Part shown: one piece after another, positions 28,389 through 36,678 of the stretch | Numbering within the stretch: position 1 is the first letter of the stretch | How the letters are laid out: the number at the start of each line of letters is the position of its first letter | The notes under the pieces: generated by a model | Told to the model about the DNA's origin: nothing | The model's database searches: none | The model's input: the letters and a program-made list of their open reading frames with translations, nothing else | DNA from: Clostridia bacterium | GTDB lineage: Bacteria > Bacillota > Clostridia > TANB77 > CAG-508 | Length of the DNA: 64,000 nt | Assembly (NCBI GenBank): GCA_017524665.1 | Contig: JAFXVF010000015.1 | Location: 62,001 to 126,000, forward strand | Direction: 5' to 3' | Translations under genes and position numbers: made by a program

Positions 28389-29209
28389 TATTGTTTTGCC
28401 TCCAATTCCTCAATTGCATTTTTAAAGTCGTCTCCTTGCGGTGATTTGTAATGCCAAACTAGGTTGTTTTCCATAAAAGAAATACCTTTTCCTTTTATGG
28501 TATTTGCTATTATTACATTAGGTTTTCCGTTTTTTTCAATTTTCAAAAAAGTATTTCTTAATTCTTCATGATTGTTTCCATCTATTTCATATACATTCCA
28601 TCCAAAACTTTTCCATTTTTCATTAAATGGATTTAGCGATATAATATCATCACAATTTCCCATCGCTTGCATTTTGTTTGAATCAACAATTACAATTAAA
28701 TTGTCTAGTTTGTATTGTCTTGAGAAAAGCGCACATTCCCATATTGTGCCTTCATCACATTCTCCATCTCCTATTATTACATACGTATTAAATTTCTTAT
28801 GATCAATTTTAGCAGATAAAGCAATACCTGCACCAACTGGCATGCCATGTCCCAATGAGCCGGTCGAAAATTCAACACCTGGGACATTTTTTTGTGACAC
28901 ATGTCCAGATAAAATGCTTCCGTTTTGGCAATATGTGTATAATTCGTCTTTATTAAAAAAACCTTCCTCAGCAAGTGCTGCATATATTGCACTTCCCGCA
29001 TGACCTTTGCTAAGTATAATTCTATCTCTGTTTTCATCTTGAGGATTGTTTATATCATACTGTGCAATTTGCGAATATAACACAGCAACAATATCAGTAA
29101 CAGATAATGCAGAAGCAATATGTGAAGAATTTGCAATGTTAGACATTTCTGTAATATCTTTTCTTATTTTAAAAGCTAATTCTTCTGAACTTGTTACCTT
29201 TTTTTCCAT
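28388..29209 (-). CDS. Transketolase N-terminal subunit (split transketolase)
   Basis: 273 residues with the TPP-binding domain: SKGHAGSAIYAAL, STGSLGHGMPVGAGIA and the metal/TPP motif GDGECDEGTIWE, ending with the conserved KGKGISFMEN and HYKSP. It couples to the C-terminal subunit by overlapping TAATG. The pair sits between an RfbH/GtrA pair and an epimerase, so I infer use in a branched or elongated sugar. Confidence 0.92.
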   Translation of the reverse strand: MEKKVTSSEELAFKIRKDITEMSNIANSSHIASALSVTDIVAVLYSQIAQYDINNPQDENRDRIILSKGHAGSAIYAALAEEGFFNKDELYTYCQNGSILSGHVSQKNVPGVEFSTGSLGHGMPVGAGIALSAKIDHKKFNTYVIIGDGECDEGTIWECALFSRQYKLDNLIVIVDSNKMQAMGNCDDIISLNPFNEKWKSFGWNVYEIDGNNHEELRNTFLKIEKNGKPNVIIANTIKGKGISFMENNLVWHYKSPQGDDFKNAIEELEAKQ

Positions 29210-29246
29210 AAAACAACTATCCTTTCTTTGGCCAATTCTAGTAATA

Positions 29247-29645
29247 TTATTTTTTATATACCCAAAATTTATTTAAAATGAAATTTAATGGTACAGTTAT
29301 AACTAAATTAACAAAAGTAGCAATATAATGATCTATTCCCATTTGTTGTTCTTCTATATATAGCAATAGCGCTGTTAAAAATAACCCTGTTATTGCATAA
29401 GAAATATAGACTTTTATTAAGGTCTTCACAGATTTTTTTTGTTCTTTTTCCTTACCAAATACATATTTGCTATTTAAAACAAATGAAATAAACACTGTAA
29501 TAGTAAACGCAATAATATTACAAATCTGCTCATGCAAATGCAAACAATAGTATCCAGCATTTGTAATAGCATAAGATAAGATTGTATTTATTGCTCCTAC
29601 AATTCCAAATTTTATAAACTGAATAATGGTATCTTTCGTTTTCAT
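29247..29645 (-). CDS. GtrA family membrane protein
   Basis: 132 residues with four membrane helices; starts with FIKFGIVGAINTILSYAITNAGYY and ends VNLVITVPLNF. Compact GtrA, a putative flippase for lipid-linked sugars. It overlaps rfbH upstream by 4 bases (ATGA), showing translational coupling. Confidence 0.85.
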   Translation of the reverse strand: MKTKDTIIQFIKFGIVGAINTILSYAITNAGYYCLHLHEQICNIIAFTITVFISFVLNSKYVFGKEKEQKKSVKTLIKVYISYAITGLFLTALLLYIEEQQMGIDHYIATFVNLVITVPLNFILNKFWVYKK

Positions 29646-30973
29646 TTTACAGCTTCTTTCAACATTTTTATCATATAATCAATTTTTTCGTTTGTCATGC
29701 CTGGATATACTCCAATCCAAAATGTTTTCTCCATTATCTTGTCTGTATTTGTTAATTCACCAACAACTCTATATCCTGTTTTACTATTTCTCATTTCATC
29801 AAAACATGGGTGTTTCGTTAGATTGCCAGCAAAAAGATTTCTTGTTTGTACTCCATGTTGCTCTAAATATGTAGTAATTTTAGTTCTTTCAACATTTTCT
29901 TTGCAAGTTATACAAAATCCAAACCAGCTTGGAGAAGAATTCGTGCAAGCTTCTGGCAATATTAGCTTATCTTCTAATCCTTTTAATCCTTCTTTAAGTC
30001 TGTTAAAGTTTTGTTTTCTTTTTTCTACGAAAGATGGGAATTTTTTTAATTGTGCTACACCAATAGCTGCTTGCATATCAGTAGCTTTTAAATTATATCC
30101 AAAATGTGAATAAACATATTTATGGTCATATCCAACTGGAAGTAGTCCGTATTGCTTGTCAAATCTATGTCCACATAAATTGTCAACACCAGACGGGCAC
30201 GAGCAATCTCTTCCCCAATCTCTAAATGATCTAATAATTTTGTTTAATAACGGATTATCTGTATAAACCGCTCCACCTTCTCCCATTGTCATATGGTGTG
30301 GTGGGTAAAAGCTTGATGTTCCAATATCTCCTATTGTTCCTGTTAATTTTTCTTCTCCATTAATTTTATATGTAGAGCCTAATGCATCACAATTATCTTC
30401 AACGAGCCATAAATTATGTTTTGTGCAAAATTCTTTTACTGCACTTAGGTCAAAAGGATTTCCTAATGTATGAGCTATCATTACAGCTTTTGTTTTATCT
30501 GAATATGCTTTCTCTAGCATATTAACATCTATGTTGTATTGTGGAATTGTAACATCTACAAATACAGGTACAGCACCATACTGTACAATTGGTGATACAG
30601 TTGTAGGAAATCCTGCTGCAACTGTAATTACTTCATCACCTCTATTAATTTTTCTGTCGCCTAAAAGTGGTGAAGTAAGTGCCATAAAAGCTAATAAATT
30701 AGCAGAAGATCCAGAATTTACCAAGCTACAAAATTTTACACCTAAATATTTTGCAAAGTTCTCTTCAAATTCTCTTGTATATCTTCCAGATGTTAGCCAG
30801 AAATCCAAGCAGCTATCAACTAAATTGCACATTTCCTCGCTATCATACACTCTTGAAGCATATGTAATTCTATCTCCTTCTTTGAATTTCTTATTTTGGT
30901 TATGATACCTATTACAATATTCTTTTACTTCATTTAATATTTTTTCTCTTTCTTGTTTTTCTGTATCTTCCAT
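29642..30973 (-). CDS. rfbH: CDP-4-keto-6-deoxy-D-glucose-3-dehydrase, RfbH/DdhC type
   Basis: 443 residues. PLP-fold enzyme using pyridoxamine phosphate and a [2Fe-2S] cluster to remove the C3 hydroxyl of CDP-4-keto-6-deoxyglucose. As in E1/DdhC, the usual PLP lysine is replaced by histidine: HHMTMGEGG puts H227 at that place. Cysteines C195, C257, C259 and C267 fit the cluster-binding pattern. With rfbF and rfbG upstream it makes CDP-4-keto-3,6-dideoxyglucose. E1 needs a ferredoxin-type reductase (E3), which I do not see in this window. Confidence 0.92.
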   Translation of the reverse strand: MEDTEKQEREKILNEVKEYCNRYHNQNKKFKEGDRITYASRVYDSEEMCNLVDSCLDFWLTSGRYTREFEENFAKYLGVKFCSLVNSGSSANLLAFMALTSPLLGDRKINRGDEVITVAAGFPTTVSPIVQYGAVPVFVDVTIPQYNIDVNMLEKAYSDKTKAVMIAHTLGNPFDLSAVKEFCTKHNLWLVEDNCDALGSTYKINGEEKLTGTIGDIGTSSFYPPHHMTMGEGGAVYTDNPLLNKIIRSFRDWGRDCSCPSGVDNLCGHRFDKQYGLLPVGYDHKYVYSHFGYNLKATDMQAAIGVAQLKKFPSFVEKRKQNFNRLKEGLKGLEDKLILPEACTNSSPSWFGFCITCKENVERTKITTYLEQHGVQTRNLFAGNLTKHPCFDEMRNSKTGYRVVGELTNTDKIMEKTFWIGVYPGMTNEKIDYMIKMLKEAVK

Positions 30974-30985
30974 AATATTCCCCTT

Positions 30986-31843
30986 TCATTTGTAAATTGA
31001 AATTTCTTCAATTTGTTTTGCTTTTTCATTAAGTTCATTTGGTACAATTAAAATAAAATCATATGTTTCATATAATGTATAATCTGTATATATATTTTCT
31101 TTAAATCTTTCATGGAATTTATTTTCTATTTTCAAATATGTTTTTTTATCAATTAGTAAAGCCTTTTTATTTAGCTTTAAAAAGTCTATAATTTTTGTAG
31201 TATCTTCATAGCTAAACATATCGATAAATCCATTCATCTTTTTGGTATCTGCTTTATCTAAGGTACTATATAAAAGCGACTCAAAATTCGTTAATAATTC
31301 AATATCCCCTATTTTTTGTTCTATACTATTTATTAAATTTCTTTGTTCGTAAAGTCTCTTGTTATTTTCTACATAGCTTTTATCTAAAGTATATATCTCT
31401 CCATTTTTATTTACTAAGAAAGCATATAGGGCAGTTGCTCCAGAATTTACTAATAATATTGTTAATAATAATGGGAAAAAAACTTTAGTGATATTTTTTT
31501 TCCAATTATTATCTATTAAATTTCTATCAACTATAATAGTAATCAGCATTATAGCTGGATATAAAACAGCTGAAAGCGTCTCCCAATGGCTTCTGCCTTG
31601 ATAATAATGGAATATTCCCATTCCTAAAATTGTTAAAACAAATAATGGAACATTTTTCTCAAAATCTGCTGTATTATTTTTATCGTACATTCTTAATCTC
31701 TTCAAAGATATTGCCAAGCATGTTGCATATAAAATAATAACTAATATCCATGGAGCAAATAATTCCATTTTTATCATATTAAAACCTTGACCTAAAAATA
31801 TAGCTTGGCCAAAAAGCAAATTTTTTACTTGCATTATTTGTCC
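30986..31843 (-). CDS. Large membrane protein of the polysaccharide locus, second frame segment
   Basis: 285 residues when read from GGA at 31841-31843. It contains several membrane helices and then a soluble C-terminal domain (about 130 residues). Its only early ATG (31834) has no ribosome binding site and lies inside the overlapping upstream frame. Joined to the 402 codons before the CGG at 31842-31844 by skipping the C, it yields a 687-residue polytopic protein. Such proteins in this context are GT-C-type glycosyltransferases or oligosaccharide polymerases; the exact family is not recognised. Confidence 0.7.
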   Translation of the reverse strand, partial: GQIMQVKNLLFGQAIFLGQGFNMIKMELFAPWILVIILYATCLAISLKRLRMYDKNNTADFEKNVPLFVLTILGMGIFHYYQGRSHWETLSAVLYPAIMLITIIVDRNLIDNNWKKNITKVFFPLLLTILLVNSGATALYAFLVNKNGEIYTLDKSYVENNKRLYEQRNLINSIEQKIGDIELLTNFESLLYSTLDKADTKKMNGFIDMFSYEDTTKIIDFLKLNKKALLIDKKTYLKIENKFHERFKENIYTDYTLYETYDFILIVPNELNEKAKQIEEISIYK

Positions 31844-33050
31844 GGGTTCTTATATATGATATGCCCTCAACTATAATTACATAAACTACTATACTTAAAA
31901 CGAGCATAGCTGTATGTATTAATATTTGAATATAAGTTTTTTTGTCTTTAAATGAATTAAAGTACAGGTTTTCATAGCATAAGAACAAATACCATAGTCC
32001 CGCTGTTACCAGCCCCGTTTCTAAGTTCCAAAATAAAGCTATTGCTGATATTATAAAACCTACAATTTGCAAAACTATTTTGGGGAATTTTGTTTTATAT
32101 TTTAGGTATATTGTAATATATAATAACATAATACTTAAAAAAATTATTCTATGTGGTACATATTGAAAATAAAGTGAATTATTTACTAATACTGGCCTTG
32201 TTACACTATAATAAAGTATTGATAGCATTCCAGCTAAAACTAAGAATTTGTTTTTTACAAATTTGCTTAGAAAAACTGAGTAATTAATAAATGCTATTAA
32301 TGCAGTTATTGATACTAGCCAACTAAATATATATATTTTATCTCCATTTTGAAATAAAGACAAAATAGCACTATATACATATGCATAATATCCATATATG
32401 CAATTAAAATCAATCCCAATTGTTAGTCCACTAAGCGTTTTATATACCGGATAATAATATGCGTCAAAATGATGTGCCATATAATAATCTTGTTCAAAAT
32501 TTGGTAAAACAAATAAGTATGCAAATATGAAAAACAAGCTATACATCAATCCATATACAATTATATCAGTAATTTTACTCTTATATTTTATATATGATTG
32601 AAACAGAATTACAAACATCGCATATGAAAAAACAAAAGCTATAAAATTATGATTAGCAATATAGCAATTTATTCCCGGTGCAAAATTTCCGCATATAATT
32701 ATTGCTAAAATTATAAGTCCGAGCACAACCATAATCATAGAATTCATTATATTATTAATTACATTTAATTTACTGGTTTTGCTGTATGTCACCTTGTTTA
32801 TTATTTTATAGGAAATCATGAATAATATTGGAAAAGATATTGTTAATACAATATACTGCAATAGTTCTGATTTTTCACTTACAAAAAGTGATGAATCTGG
32901 CAAAAAATTTTCTTCTATAAATTCCTTGTCAATAGAACCTGGTAAAAAACTTATAATAGCTCCTAAGCAAATAATAATTAATAGCGTAATTATCATTGAG
33001 AATTTAAACGATATTTTTTCTTTAAGTATATTATCGTCTTGAGTATTCAT
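31779..33050 (-). CDS. Large membrane protein of the polysaccharide locus, first frame segment
   Basis: Frame from the ATG at 33050; about ten predicted membrane helices. After ACC (31845-31847) it meets an in-frame CGG (31842-31844) and then runs 20 codons of low-complexity sequence to a stop inside the next segment. The true product is probably the fused 687-residue protein. The ATG overlaps the end of rfbG by 20 bases. The extracytoplasmic loops with Asp/His residues near EQDYYMAHHFDAYYYP suggest a GT-C enzyme, with the motif spaced as a possible catalytic Asp; this is a weak inference. Confidence 0.75.
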   Translation of the reverse strand: MNTQDDNILKEKISFKFSMIITLLIIICLGAIISFLPGSIDKEFIEENFLPDSSLFVSEKSELLQYIVLTISFPILFMISYKIINKVTYSKTSKLNVINNIMNSMIMVVLGLIILAIIICGNFAPGINCYIANHNFIAFVFSYAMFVILFQSYIKYKSKITDIIVYGLMYSLFFIFAYLFVLPNFEQDYYMAHHFDAYYYPVYKTLSGLTIGIDFNCIYGYYAYVYSAILSLFQNGDKIYIFSWLVSITALIAFINYSVFLSKFVKNKFLVLAGMLSILYYSVTRPVLVNNSLYFQYVPHRIIFLSIMLLYITIYLKYKTKFPKIVLQIVGFIISAIALFWNLETGLVTAGLWYLFLCYENLYFNSFKDKKTYIQILIHTAMLVLSIVVYVIIVEGISYIRTRTNNASKKFAFWPSYIFRSRF

Positions 33051-34083
33051 TTATTTCCAACTCCATTTCACGCATTATCGATTTTTCATTCATATCAAGT
33101 TTTGAAAATATTACTGTTTTATCAATTGTTTCTTCTATATTCCATTTAGGTTTCCAATCTAATTCATTTTTAATTTTTGAGCAATCGAGTTTTAAAAAAT
33201 TTGCTTCATGTGGGCCACCAAGGTTTTTACACTCAATTTGAAGACCATCTCCCCATTTTTTTGCAAATAAATTAACCAATTTTTCAACTGTTACACAGTT
33301 TTCATCGTTAGGTCCCACGTTATATGAGTCTTCATATTTTTTATCTTCATATTGTTTTTGTGCAATTAAGAGATATGCAAATAGTGGTTCTAAAACATGC
33401 TGAAATGGTCTTGTTGAATTTGGATTTCTAATTATTATGCTTTCATTGCTTCTCGCTGCTCTTACACAGTCTGGAATTATTCTGTCTTTTGCAAAGTCTC
33501 CTCCGCCTATTACATTTCCAGCTCTTGCAGTTGAGATTGCAATGTTTCTTTCATTAAAAAAACATCTTTTATATGTCTGTGTTATAAGTTCTGAACAAGA
33601 CTTACTGTTTGAGTAAGGGTCATGTCCATCTAAAATTTCATTTTCTCTATATCCCCAATTCCATTCGTTGTTTTTATAAACCTTATCAGTTGTTACATTT
33701 AAAAATGATTTAACGCTATCACAATTTCTGATACATTCTAAAATATTTACTGTTCCCATAACATTTGTTTCATAGGTGTATACTGGTTTTTCATAAGATG
33801 TTCGTACTATTGGCTGAGCTGCTAAATGAAATACAATTTCTGGCTTAGCATTGTCTATTGCAGTTTGTAAAGATTTTAAATCTCTAATGTCTCCAATTAT
33901 ATGAGTTATCTCTTTTTCAATTCCAGAAATAGTAAATAAATTTGGATTTGTTTCAGGTTCTAGCGCATATCCTGTAACTTCTGCTCCTGCAAGAAGTAAT
34001 ATCTTGCATAGCCATGTTCCTTTAAATCCAGTGTGGCCTGTTACAAAAACTTTTTTGCCTTTATAAAAATCTAAACCATTCAT
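33031..34083 (-). CDS. rfbG: CDP-glucose 4,6-dehydratase
   Basis: 350 residues from the ATG at 34083, preceded by GGGAGGATTA; an ATG at 34113 lies inside rfbF without a good site. Short-chain dehydrogenase with GHTGFKG at 16-22, the family mark of CDP-glucose 4,6-dehydratase, and a Y-x3-K pair in DPYSNSKSC. It converts CDP-glucose to CDP-4-keto-6-deoxyglucose. It follows rfbF after one base and precedes the membrane protein by overlap. Confidence 0.94.
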   Translation of the reverse strand: MNGLDFYKGKKVFVTGHTGFKGTWLCKILLLAGAEVTGYALEPETNPNLFTISGIEKEITHIIGDIRDLKSLQTAIDNAKPEIVFHLAAQPIVRTSYEKPVYTYETNVMGTVNILECIRNCDSVKSFLNVTTDKVYKNNEWNWGYRENEILDGHDPYSNSKSCSELITQTYKRCFFNERNIAISTARAGNVIGGGDFAKDRIIPDCVRAARSNESIIIRNPNSTRPFQHVLEPLFAYLLIAQKQYEDKKYEDSYNVGPNDENCVTVEKLVNLFAKKWGDGLQIECKNLGGPHEANFLKLDCSKIKNELDWKPKWNIEETIDKTVIFSKLDMNEKSIMREMELEINEYSRR

Positions 34084-34084
34084 A

Positions 34085-34864
34085 TTAATCCTCCCACACT
34101 TTCCATGGAGCATTGCCAGTTTTCCATATAGCCTCTAGTTTCATTTTATCTCTTTGTGTATCCATACATTGCCAGAATCCTTGGTGTCTATATGCTACAA
34201 GTTGTCCATCTTTTGCTAAATTCTCTAATGGTTCTTTTTCAAAAACAGTAGCATCCCCATTTTTTATGTAGTCAAAAACTTCTGGATTTAAAACCATGTA
34301 TCCTCCATTTATCCATGAGCCATCAGAATCTTCTTTTTCTCTAAACGATTCAACTACATTTTCATTATTCATATCAAGCACTCCAAATTTTTGTCCAATA
34401 TTTACTGCCGTTATAGTTGCAATTTTATTATGTGATTTATGGAATTCTACTAATTTTTTTATATCAACATCACATAACCCATCACCGTATGTTAGCATAA
34501 ATGGTTCATTCCCAACATATTTTTGTATTCTCTTAATACGTCCTCCAGTCATTGTTTCAAGGCCAGTATCAATTAGTGTAACCTTCCATGGTTCAGCATA
34601 GTTGCAATGTACATCCATTTTGTTATTTGCTAAATCGAATGTTACATCTGATGTATGTAAGAAATAGTCGGCAAAATACTCTTTTATTACATACCCTTTA
34701 TATCCAAGGCAGATTATAAACTCATTAAATCCATATTTTGAGTATTCCTTCATAATGTGCCAAAGTATTGGTCTTTCACAGATTTCGATCATAGGTTTCG
34801 GCTTTAAATGGCTCTCTTCCGATATTCTTGTTCCAAATCCACCTGCTAAAATTACAACTTTCAT
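34085..34864 (-). CDS. rfbF: Glucose-1-phosphate cytidylyltransferase
   Basis: 259 residues. It makes CDP-glucose from CTP and glucose 1-phosphate, the entry to CDP-dideoxyhexoses. Nucleotidyltransferase start LAGGFGTR (6-13), ESHLKPKPM 17-25 and LTYGDGLCDVD (metal-binding aspartates) match the RfbF family well. It is coupled to rfbG with the stop and ATG one base apart. Confidence 0.95.
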   Translation of the reverse strand: MKVVILAGGFGTRISEESHLKPKPMIEICERPILWHIMKEYSKYGFNEFIICLGYKGYVIKEYFADYFLHTSDVTFDLANNKMDVHCNYAEPWKVTLIDTGLETMTGGRIKRIQKYVGNEPFMLTYGDGLCDVDIKKLVEFHKSHNKIATITAVNIGQKFGVLDMNNENVVESFREKEDSDGSWINGGYMVLNPEVFDYIKNGDATVFEKEPLENLAKDGQLVAYRHQGFWQCMDTQRDKMKLEAIWKTGNAPWKVWED

Positions 34865-34885
34865 ATTAATCTCCCTTTCATTTTA

Positions 34886-36337
34886 TTATTTAGATATATA
34901 TTTAAACAGCCCTTCATCCGGACTCATAAAGTTTTTATATTCTTTTATTTCCTTATCAGTAAACGTTACTATTTTGTCTGCCACTGCATTAATCCTACCT
35001 GTTTGCAAAATTGTATAAAAAGCTCTTGAGTATTCGATTATAGGTGTAATACACCCTAATGCAAATATAATAATTAATATAGTGTTTTTGATTGATTTTG
35101 TATCAATGTTTAACATATATTCAATTAAATAATAAGTGATTATTAATAAAGAAGGAATGGACGCTCTCATCGCAAAATCTCGGTCTAGTCCCAACCTAAA
35201 TAAAGGTATAAATAATAAACTTATTGTAGCAGTCCAAAAAAGCTCATTTTTCATATTTTTCTTTGCTAGAAAAATTGCATAAATTCCAACTTCCAAAAAA
35301 TAAAAAATTGCTAAGTACACCATCCCATATGTTGTTAATATGTCTGTATCTACTCTAAACCTCCCAGACGATCCTATTGCAGAATTGCTACAATAGTATA
35401 AATAATATATAGGTAAAATCGTTATCAAAGCCAATATGTTTTGAATAGAAAACATTTCTTTTATAAACTCTAATATGTTTTTCTCTTTTATTTTTTCAAT
35501 TAGATATTTCACGCCCCTTACAGCGAATAACGGAATTAGGCCTATCATTGGTAAAGGAGCATACGGCAAACACAATAAGAATAAAAGGAAATAATTATTA
35601 ATTTTCTTTTCACCAATAAACATTAACACTATTAGCCATGCTGCGACACATTGATTGTACACCCAGAAAAGCTGCGTTATTATTGAACTGAATTGGAAAT
35701 ATCCTGCCCACCATTCAATATGTAGCGACCTAATTATTTCCATTTCATTCATTAATAAAATCCCTATAATGTCAAGTCCACTAAATCCAAAAAATACTAC
35801 AAGCATAATCAAAAGCTTTTTCTTTGTATCAACTTTTAATAATTTTATAATCCATAATATACACAATGATACACCTATCGAGCACCAAATTAGTGTAGTA
35901 ATATTGGCAATAAACCATGATGTTGTTTCACCAAATATAAGGCATATTTTTCCAATCACAGCTGGTAATAGCCAAAATCCTGTGTAATAAGTCAATGTTG
36001 CATTTGTATTGTCATAGTGTACTGGCCATTCCATATTTATTAAATCTCTAAATATAGCATTTCGCCAATGCCAGTCATCGCTTTGATAGAACAGATTTCC
36101 TTGTCCAGCTGTAATACAAATTAAAAAAACAAAAACCAAAATTAACAATAGCCTTTTTTTGTTTATAAAAATTTCGTCGTCAGCATCTTTGTCTTTAACG
36201 CATTTAATTATTAATATTATTACTAAGGCTATTGAGGCCGGTATAGATATGATTGGTTTTAACCAGCCTAATGCAAAAATAATAATTGGTAGTATTAAAT
36301 ATATATATGAGATAATACTTAATTGTTTTTTATTCAT
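34886..36337 (-). CDS. Polytopic membrane protein, probable glycosyltransferase or flippase-like
   Basis: 483 residues from the ATG at 36337, chosen because GAGGAG sits just before it; an ATG at 36376 lacks a site and would add a very basic leader. About 12 membrane helices are visible. Conserved-looking loops are QSDDDWHWR and YYTGFWLLP, so a GT-C-like enzyme with an acidic first loop is plausible. It is the first gene of the polysaccharide locus, upstream of rfbF. Confidence 0.7.
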   Translation of the reverse strand: MNKKQLSIISYIYLILPIIIFALGWLKPIISIPASIALVIILIIKCVKDKDADDEIFINKKRLLLILVFVFLICITAGQGNLFYQSDDWHWRNAIFRDLINMEWPVHYDNTNATLTYYTGFWLLPAVIGKICLIFGETTSWFIANITTLIWCSIGVSLCILWIIKLLKVDTKKKLLIMLVVFFGFSGLDIIGILLMNEMEIIRSLHIEWWAGYFQFSSIITQLFWVYNQCVAAWLIVLMFIGEKKINNYFLLFLLCLPYAPLPMIGLIPLFAVRGVKYLIEKIKEKNILEFIKEMFSIQNILALITILPIYYLYYCSNSAIGSSGRFRVDTDILTTYGMVYLAIFYFLEVGIYAIFLAKKNMKNELFWTATISLLFIPLFRLGLDRDFAMRASIPSLLIITYYLIEYMLNIDTKSIKNTILIIIFALGCITPIIEYSRAFYTILQTGRINAVADKIVTFTDKEIKEYKNFMSPDEGLFKYISK

Positions 36338-36678
36338 TTTTCTCCTCTTTTGCCTTAGAATATTTTTTTTTTGCATATTTTCTTTTTTAGATAGATGCCA
36401 TCAACTCTAAAGATTTTTTATTTAATAATTTATTTTTCACATTCTATCATAATAACATCTTTTTTTCTACATAATATTTAATAGAACTTTATGACCATAA
36501 TTTCATTTATAATCTTAATTGAATCTTTATCTAGCCTTTTTTTCATTTGTTGGAATTCTAGATTGTCAATTAAATTGACAATCTAGAACACTTACATCAG
36601 CAAAATCAGCACTTTTGATTATATTATTTAATTGTATTGCTATTAAATAATGTATTACATATGTGACAGTTTTACTGC
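36338..36678. other. AT-rich intergenic region upstream of the polysaccharide locus
   Basis: About 340 bases without a supportable gene. It should hold the promoter of the minus-strand polysaccharide operon near 36340-36450, but no pair of boxes stands out in the long T and A runs. It also holds the perfect inverted repeat at 36556-36588 and the 3' end of the 1472-residue surface protein transcript. No tRNA or conserved ncRNA shape is seen. Confidence 0.5.
36556..36588. repeat. Perfect 15-base inverted repeat with 3-base centre
   Basis: Arms TTCTAGATTGTCAAT (36556-36570) and ATTGACAATCTAGAA (36574-36588) match perfectly around TAA. There is no T-run after it on either strand, so it is not a standard terminator. 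It lies between the surface protein gene and the polysaccharide locus. It could be a recognition site or an RNA hairpin. Confidence 0.85.

Noticed and set aside
29247-29645. Duplicate GtrA genes as a recent duplication
   Set aside because: The two GtrA proteins (23418 and 29247) share only general family features and differ in length and sequence; two glycan systems or ancient paralogues are more likely.
19428-31844. CGG reassigned to another amino acid or to stop
   Set aside because: Changing the meaning of CGG cannot repair the frame: in polA the first CGG is followed by a stop after 11 codons and the second immediately. Only a +1 shift restores the downstream domains.
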